Assembly (NCBI RefSeq): GCF_001442535.1
Contig: NZ_CP013141.1
Location: 3,637,234 to 3,701,233 of the forward strand
Origin: Lysobacter antibioticus
Lineage (GTDB): Bacteria; Pseudomonadota; Gammaproteobacteria; Xanthomonadales; Xanthomonadaceae
Length of the DNA: 64,000 nucleotides
Direction: 5' to 3'
Both the position numbers and the translations under genes were made by a program. Of this stretch, positions 58,345-64,000 are shown piece after piece (the first letter of the stretch is position 1; every line of letters starts with the position of its first letter). The notes beneath the pieces are model-generated. The model made no database searches, was not told where the DNA came from, and was given only the letters and a program-made list of their open reading frames with translations.

Positions 58345-59343
58345 TTAGCCCATCATCCCGTGCGAGGCGATGCCGGCCGGCGGCCAGTTTTCCAGCTTCA
58401 TGCCGAGGGACAGGCCGCGCTGAGCCAGTACTTCCTTGATCTCGGTGAGCGACTTCTTGCCGAGGTTCGGGGTCTTGAGCAGCTCGACTTCGGTCTTCTG
58501 GATCAGATCGCCGACGTAGTAGATGCTCTCGGCCTTGAGGCAGTTGGCCGAACGAACGGTCAGCTCGAGGTCGTCGATCGGACGCAGCAGGATCGGATCG
58601 ATGCCGCTGGTGGCCGGCTTCTGCGCACCGCGGTCGCGGTGGGTGAAGTCGCCGAACACCGACAGCTGATCGGTGAGGATGTCGGCGGCGGTGCGCACGG
58701 CTTCCTCGGCGTCGATCGTGCCGTTGGTTTCGATGTCGAGCACGAGCTTGTCGAGGTCGGTGCGCTGTTCGACGCGCGCGGCTTCCACCGCGTAGGCGAC
58801 GCGACGGACCGGCGAGAAGCTGGCGTCGAGCATCAGGCGGCCGATCGCACGGGTTTCTTCGTCCGGACGACGGCGCGAAGCCGCCGGCTGGTAGCCGAAG
58901 CCGCGTTCGATCTTCAGACGCATGTTGAGTGCCGTGTCCTTGGTCAGGTGGCAGATCACATGGTCGGTGTTGAGGATTTCGACGTTGTGGTCGGTCTTGA
59001 TGTCGCCGGCGGTGACGATGCCGGGACCCTGCTTGGCCAGCGACAGCGTCGAAGCGTCGCCGGTGTGCATGCGGATCGCGACGTCCTTGAGGTTCAGCAG
59101 AACCTCCAGCACATCTTCTTCCAGACCTTCGACCGTGGTGTACTCATGCAACACGCCGTCGATTTCGACCTCGGTGATGGCGAAACCCGGGATCGAAGAC
59201 AGCAGCACGCGACGCAGCGCGTTGCCCAGCGTGTGGCCGTAACCGCGCTCCAACGGCTCGATCACGACTTTCGCGCGATTGCCGGTGAGGCGTTCGATCT
59301 GCGGACCGCGCGGGCGCAGTACCTGGTTGGCGGTAACCGTCAT
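58345..59343 (-). CDS. rpoA: RNA polymerase alpha subunit
   Basis: 332 residues. The N-terminal dimerisation domain ([40 protein letters not shown] [20 protein letters not shown]) and the C-terminal DNA-binding domain ([20 protein letters not shown] then [20 protein letters not shown]) are clear. It assembles the polymerase and contacts activators. It sits after rpsD in the alpha operon. Confidence 0.98.
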   Translation of the reverse strand: MTVTANQVLRPRGPQIERLTGNRAKVVIEPLERGYGHTLGNALRRVLLSSIPGFAITEVEIDGVLHEYTTVEGLEEDVLEVLLNLKDVAIRMHTGDASTLSLAKQGPGIVTAGDIKTDHNVEILNTDHVICHLTKDTALNMRLKIERGFGYQPAASRRRPDEETRAIGRLMLDASFSPVRRVAYAVEAARVEQRTDLDKLVLDIETNGTIDAEEAVRTAADILTDQLSVFGDFTHRDRGAQKPATSGIDPILLRPIDDLELTVRSANCLKAESIYYVGDLIQKTEVELLKTPNLGKKSLTEIKEVLAQRGLSLGMKLENWPPAGIASHGMMG

Positions 59344-59496
59344 GTTTCGGTGTCTCCAATGACCTTCGTCGGGGGGCGACGGAAGGCTTTAGCTCTTGGA
59401 GCCCCCTCTAGTTCGAGGGAGCGGCCGATGCGCCTGGCGCATCGACCTGGGTTGCGGGTACTGCCGGCCCCGAGGAACCGGCAGCGCCCTGCACTA

Positions 59497-60126
<630 letters not shown>

Positions 60127-60140
60127 TTTTCTTCAGCTCC

Positions 60141-60533
60141 TCAGACGCGACGCTTTTTCGGCGGACGGCACCCGTTGTGCGGGATAGGCGTCACGTCGAT
60201 GATGTTGATGATCTTGTATCCGACGTTGTTCAGCGAACGAACGGCGGACTCGCGACCCGGACCCGGGCCCTTGATGCGCACTTCCAACGACTTGACGCCG
60301 TAGTCGAGCGCAGCACGGCCAGCCTTTTCGGCTGCCACCTGGGCGGCGAACGGGGTCGACTTGCGGGAACCGCGGAAACCCGCGCCGCCCGAGGTCGCCC
60401 ACGAGAGCGCGTTGCCCTGGCGGTCGGTGATCGTGATGATGGTGTTGTTGAAAGAAGCGTGGACGTGGGCGATGCCGTCGGTGACGACTCGCTTGATCTT
60501 CTTCTTGGTTTTGGCAGCTGCCGGCTTGGCCAT
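60141..60533 (-). CDS. rpsK: 30S ribosomal protein S11
   Basis: 130 residues with [40 protein letters not shown] and [14 protein letters not shown], typical of S11. Second gene of the alpha operon, between rpsM and rpsD. Confidence 0.98.
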   Translation of the reverse strand: MAKPAAAKTKKKIKRVVTDGIAHVHASFNNTIITITDRQGNALSWATSGGAGFRGSRKSTPFAAQVAAEKAGRAALDYGVKSLEVRIKGPGPGRESAVRSLNNVGYKIINIIDVTPIPHNGCRPPKKRRV

Positions 60534-60545
60534 GGTATGGGTCCC

Positions 60546-60902
60546 TTACTTCTTGATGGCCTTGCGCGGACCCTTACGGGTACGTGCATTGGTACGCGTG
60601 CGCTGACCACGCAGCGGCAAGCCGCGGCGGTGACGCAGGCCGCGGTAGCAGCCCAGGTCCATCAAACGCTTGATCGCAATACCGACCTCGCGACGCAGGT
60701 CGCCTTCGACCACGAACTTGCCGACTTCGGCGCGCAAGCGCTCGACTTCCGGCTCGGACAGGTCACGGATTTTGGTCGTCGAAGTGACGCCTGCGGACTC
60801 GCAGACTTGCTTCGAACGGGTACGGCCGATGCCGAAAATGCTTTGCAGGCCAACCCAGACATGCTTCTGGGCAGGCAAATTAACGCCCGCAATACGCGCC
60901 AT
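60546..60902 (-). CDS. rpsM: 30S ribosomal protein S13
   Basis: 118 residues beginning [20 protein letters not shown] and ending with the basic [17 protein letters not shown] tail, typical of S13. It opens the alpha operon, downstream of a good TATAAT. Confidence 0.98.
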   Translation of the reverse strand: MARIAGVNLPAQKHVWVGLQSIFGIGRTRSKQVCESAGVTSTTKIRDLSEPEVERLRAEVGKFVVEGDLRREVGIAIKRLMDLGCYRGLRHRRGLPLRGQRTRTNARTRKGPRKAIKK

Positions 60903-60963
60903 AAGGCGATCTCCAACTGATTTGGCGGCCAGGACGGATTAATCCCGGCGGAGTGAACTGGAA

Positions 60964-60969
60964 ATTATA
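60964..60969 (-). promoter_or_regulatory. -10 box of the alpha operon promoter
   Basis: On the minus strand a perfect TATAAT 62 nt before the rpsM ATG, with an imperfect -35. It gives the alpha operon its own promoter separate from secY. Confidence 0.65.
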
Positions 60970-61134
60970 TCTAGGTCTCGGGTTAATAGGAAGCCCCGCG
61001 GCACCAAAGGTGCCACGGAACCACGGCATGGGGAGTGTGCCCATGCTCCGGCGACGAATCTGAACTGGCTGAACAAGGCGGTGACCTGCCCTCCCAGCCC
61101 CGCGCGCTACTCTGGCGCGCGGAACGGTCCTGAC

Positions 61135-62508
61135 TCACCCGCGCGCGAGACCGCCGCGCGAGCCGCCCTTCAAGTTCGCTTTCTTCAACAGGCTTTCGTA
61201 CTGATGCGACATCAGATGAGCCTGGATTTGAGCGATGAAATCCATCACCACGACCACGACGATCAGCAACGAGGTGCCGCCGAAGTAGAACGAGGTTCCC
61301 AGTTGGGTCCGCATGACCTCCGGAAGGAGGCAGACGATCACCAGGTAAATTGCGCCAGCCGCCGTAAGACGAGTCAGCACGCCGTCAACGTAGTCCGCGG
61401 TGGCCTTGCCGGGACGGATGCCCGGGATCAGCGCGCCCGACTTCTTGAGGTTGTCGGCGGTTTCCTGCGAATTGAACACCAGCGCCGTGTAGAAGAACGC
61501 GAAGCCGATGATCAGGCCAGCATACAGGATCATGTGAACCGGTTCACCCGGGTTCAACCACTGGCTGAGGCGTTGCAGGAAGCCGGAGAAACCGCTGCCG
61601 CTGTTGTTCTGGGCGAACCAGGTCGCTGCCGTCGCCGGGAACATCACGATGCTCGAGGCGAAGATCGCGGGGATCACGCCCGACATGTTGAGCTTCAGCG
61701 GCAGGAACGAGGCCTGATTCATGTAGGCGTTACGGCCGCCCTGACGACGGGCGTAGTTCACCGTGATCCGACGCTGACCGCGCTCGACGAACACCACCAG
61801 ATAGGTGAAGCCGACGACCAGGGCGATGATCGCGATCGCCGCAATGGCGCTCATGTCGCCGTTGCGGATCTGCTCGAACATCTGCAGGACCGCGGCGGGC
61901 AAGCCCGCGACGATGCCGGCGAAGATGATCAGCGAGACACCGTTGCCGATACCGCGTTCGGTGATCTGCTCGCCGAGCCACATCAGGAACATCGTGCCCG
62001 CGGTCAACGCGATCACGGCGGTCAGGATGAAGCCCATGCCCGGTGCGTACACCACCGGCACGCCGTTCGGCGCCATGCTCGACTGCAGGCCGGCGGCGAT
62101 GCCCCAGGCCTGGAACACCGCCAGCGGAATCGCGCCCATGCGCGACCACTGGTTGATCTTGCGCCGGCCCGACTCGCCTTCCTTCTGGATGGCTTTCAGG
62201 CTGGGCACGATCTGCACCAGCAGCTGCACGATGATCGAGGCCGAGATGTACGGCATCACGTTCAGTGCGAACAGACTGAAGCGATGCAGGGCGCCGCCCG
62301 AGAACATGTTGAACATGTCCACGATCGTGCCCTGCTTGGTCGACATGAATTCGACCATCGCCTGCGGGTTGACGCCGGGCACCGGGATGTAGCTACCGAT
62401 GCGGTAGACGATCAAAGCGCCGATCACGAACAGCAAACGCTGACGGAGCTCGGTGAACTTACCGAGCCCGCCACCGAGGCCAGCCATCGCGTTGCCGCTC
62501 CGCGCCAT
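61135..62508 (-). CDS. secY: Protein translocase subunit SecY
   Basis: 457 residues with ten membrane helices. Starts [22 protein letters not shown] and has the plug/TM2-3 region ([20 protein letters not shown]), and [20 protein letters not shown] in a cytoplasmic loop. It forms the Sec channel with SecE/G. It is last in the spc operon part here; the next gene downstream is rpsM without rpmJ between, and 230 bp of spacer. Confidence 0.97.
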   Translation of the reverse strand: MARSGNAMAGLGGGLGKFTELRQRLLFVIGALIVYRIGSYIPVPGVNPQAMVEFMSTKQGTIVDMFNMFSGGALHRFSLFALNVMPYISASIIVQLLVQIVPSLKAIQKEGESGRRKINQWSRMGAIPLAVFQAWGIAAGLQSSMAPNGVPVVYAPGMGFILTAVIALTAGTMFLMWLGEQITERGIGNGVSLIIFAGIVAGLPAAVLQMFEQIRNGDMSAIAAIAIIALVVGFTYLVVFVERGQRRITVNYARRQGGRNAYMNQASFLPLKLNMSGVIPAIFASSIVMFPATAATWFAQNNSGSGFSGFLQRLSQWLNPGEPVHMILYAGLIIGFAFFYTALVFNSQETADNLKKSGALIPGIRPGKATADYVDGVLTRLTAAGAIYLVIVCLLPEVMRTQLGTSFYFGGTSLLIVVVVVMDFIAQIQAHLMSHQYESLLKKANLKGGSRGGLARG

Positions 62509-62515
62509 GCGTCGT

Positions 62516-62953
62516 TTACTCCTCGACCTTGCCGCCGGCCGCTTCGACGGCGGCCTTGGCGCCGGCCGTAGCCAGCACGCCCTTGAGTACGAACTTCTTG
62601 GTCAACTCGCCCTTCTTGACGATCTTGGCCTGCTTGGCCGAGCTCGGAACGAGCTTGGCGGCCTTGAGGGCGGCAAAATCGACGTCGCCGGCGTCCAGCT
62701 TATCCAGCTGGTACAGCAGCACTTCGGCCGTGTCGTTCTTCAGCTTGGAGCGGAAGCCGATCTTCGGCAGACGACGCTGCATGGGCATCTGGCCGCCTTC
62801 GAAACCGGCCTTGATCTTGCCCTTGCCCGAACGGGCGAACGAACCCTTGTGGCCGCGGCCGGCGGTCTTGCCGAGGCCGGAACCGATACCGCGACCGACG
62901 CGCTTGCGGTCTTCGCGGGCGCCGTCAGCCGGCTTGAGTGTATTGAGACGCAT
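62516..62953 (-). CDS. rplO: 50S ribosomal protein L15
   Basis: 145 residues beginning [20 protein letters not shown] followed by [17 protein letters not shown], the L15 signature. Spc operon, 7 bp upstream of secY. Confidence 0.98.
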   Translation of the reverse strand: MRLNTLKPADGAREDRKRVGRGIGSGLGKTAGRGHKGSFARSGKGKIKAGFEGGQMPMQRRLPKIGFRSKLKNDTAEVLLYQLDKLDAGDVDFAALKAAKLVPSSAKQAKIVKKGELTKKFVLKGVLATAGAKAAVEAAGGKVEE

Positions 62954-62963
62954 GATGTTCTCC

Positions 62964-63170
62964 TTAGCCCTCGACCTGAACCAGGTAGTGGACCGTGTTG
63001 ATCAGACCACGAACCTGCGGGCTGTCTTTCAGCACGCGCACGTCGTTCAGCTTGTTCAGGCCGAGCGCCTTCACCGACAAGCGGTGACGGGCCTGGCAAC
63101 CGCGCATGCCCTTGACCAGGCGCACGGTGACGGTGCCGCCTTCGACGGCCTTGTTCTGAGCCTTAGCCAT
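62964..63170 (-). CDS. rpmD: 50S ribosomal protein L30
   Basis: 68 residues with [20 protein letters not shown] and [18 protein letters not shown], typical of bacterial L30. Its ATG overlaps the rpsE stop by 8 bp. Confidence 0.97.
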   Translation of the reverse strand: MAKAQNKAVEGGTVTVRLVKGMRGCQARHRLSVKALGLNKLNDVRVLKDSPQVRGLINTVHYLVQVEG

Positions 63171-63702
63171 GGTGCAGATCCTCCACCTTCTTGCCGCGCT
63201 TGGCAGCGATCTTGGCCGGCGAGTGCATGCCGGTCAGACCCTTCAGCGTGGCGCGAACCAGGTTGATCGGGTTACGCGAACCGGTGGCCTTGGCCAACAC
63301 GTTCTTGACGCCGACCGCTTCGAGCACGGCGCGCATCGCGCCGCCTGCGATCACGCCGGTACCTTCCGACGCCGGCTGCATGAACACATGCGCCGCGCCG
63401 TGGCCCGACTTCACGGCGTGCCACAAGGTGCCGTTGTTCAGATCGACGTTGTTCATCGCCTTGCGGGCGTATTCCATCGACTTCTGGATCGCGACCGGCA
63501 CTTCGCGCGCCTTGCCGTAGCCGAAGCCGACCTTGCCGTTGCCGTCGCCCACCACCGTCAGAGCGGTGAAGGTGAACTGGCGACCGCCCTTGACCGTCTT
63601 GCTGACGCGGTTGACCGCGATCAGCTTCTCGATCATGCCGTCGTCGATTTCTTCGCGGTTGCGATCACGGTCGCGGCCCCGCGGTGCTCTATCGTCTGCC
63701 AT
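63163..63702 (-). CDS. rpsE: 30S ribosomal protein S5
   Basis: 179 residues. The dsRBD-like N-terminal part has [28 protein letters not shown] and [20 protein letters not shown], and the C-terminal part has [20 protein letters not shown]. It is preceded by an unusually long 190-bp spacer after rplR. Confidence 0.98.
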   Translation of the reverse strand: MADDRAPRGRDRDRNREEIDDGMIEKLIAVNRVSKTVKGGRQFTFTALTVVGDGNGKVGFGYGKAREVPVAIQKSMEYARKAMNNVDLNNGTLWHAVKSGHGAAHVFMQPASEGTGVIAGGAMRAVLEAVGVKNVLAKATGSRNPINLVRATLKGLTGMHSPAKIAAKRGKKVEDLHHG

Positions 63703-63893
63703 TTCGATGTCTCGTTTATTGAAGGGATTTGCGGCATCGCCGCTTATGATTGTGATGTGACTCGGGTGTTGCAGCGATGGCGGGAATCCGTCATCGCGCC
63801 CAACGCAGCCCGCGTTGGCAGGGTGGAACGATTCGATGCATCAGGCGTGGAGACGAATCTCCACGCTTTCAAGCCTGTGAAAGGCCCGGATGC
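63703..63893 (-). other. 190-bp spacer with three hairpins between rplR and rpsE
   Basis: Three stems: GCGTGGAGA...TCTCCACGC (63845-63866), CCAACGC...GCGTTGG (about 63808-63826) and GCGATG...CATCGC (about 63772-63800). In most bacteria rplR and rpsE are within 20 bp. No gene is visible. Confidence 0.65.
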
Positions 63894-64000
63894 TTAGAAC
63901 TGCAGACCGCCTTCACGCGCGGCATCGGCCAGCGCCTTGATGCGGCCGTGGTAGCGGTAGCCCGAGCGGTCGAAAGCGACCTTCTCGATACCGGCAGCCT
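63894..64000 (-). CDS. rplR: 50S ribosomal protein L18 (5' part beyond window)
   Basis: The last 35 codons end ...[22 protein letters not shown] stop, the conserved L18 C-terminus. The rest lies past the right edge. It precedes rpsE in the spc operon. Confidence 0.93.

Overview
The window looks like a chromosomal segment of a high-GC gammaproteobacterium of the Xanthomonadaceae/Lysobacteraceae, most likely Lysobacter or a close relative. The grounds are the gene content (class II DAHP synthase, FadH, PQQ operon, TypA, S10/spc/alpha ribosomal operon order without rpmJ after secY), the very high GC, REP elements of the GTAGGAGCGGCGCGAGCCGCGACC type, and large hairpin-rich interspersed repeats. 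No phage, plasmid, IS transposase, CRISPR array, rRNA or complete tRNA was found. The species call is an inference from sequence reading only.

Layout. 0-3 kb: the end of an OmpA-type porin gene, 2-methylcitrate dehydratase (prpD) and a DODA-type dioxygenase. 3.2-3.8 kb: composite hairpin element A. 3.9-10.7 kb: two LysR regulators, each divergent from its likely target (an MFS exporter; an SGNH hydrolase / aldo-keto reductase / zinc-type dehydrogenase operon). 10.7-13.3 kb: an EF-G paralogue behind an elaborate leader (promoter, 32-residue leader peptide, intrinsic terminator with an alternative pairing partner, then a 9-residue upstream ORF and a hairpin). 13.5-18.8 kb: a three-gene SMC/kleisin-like operon whose first gene carries an in-frame amber codon. 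19-23.8 kb: FadH followed by a 35-bp minisatellite, a SleB-like hydrolase, a GST behind a terminator hairpin, and a conserved hypothetical. 24-29.6 kb: the rest of propionate metabolism (prpC, prpB, a SUFU-domain gene, prpE). 29.8-30.5 kb: element B.

30.5-41 kb holds a TonB-dependent receptor, then a C4-dicarboxylate uptake and sensing cluster: MHS symporter, DctA, an OprP-type porin, a hybrid histidine kinase and a LuxR-type response regulator. 41.4-48 kb: malate dehydrogenase, a glutaredoxin-like protein, an aminotransferase, cyclophilin, TypA and a DUF2127 membrane protein. 48.3-51.6 kb: a compact pqqABCDE operon, followed by a lipoprotein amidase and an alpha/beta hydrolase. 54.6-55.3 kb: element C. 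55.4-57.4 kb: class II DAHP synthase and DsbB. 57.7 kb to the end, minus strand: rplR-rpsE-rpmD-rplO-secY then rpsM-rpsK-rpsD-rpoA-rplQ.

How it fits together: PrpE activates propionate, PrpC and PrpD run the methylcitrate cycle with PrpB releasing pyruvate and succinate, DctA and the MHS carrier import C4 acids, and malate dehydrogenase links them to the TCA cycle. The most novel material is the family of three composite elements (paired inverted arms, each with three hairpins whose stems covary, with hexamer repeats at the outer ends) and the two-tier leader of the EF-G paralogue.
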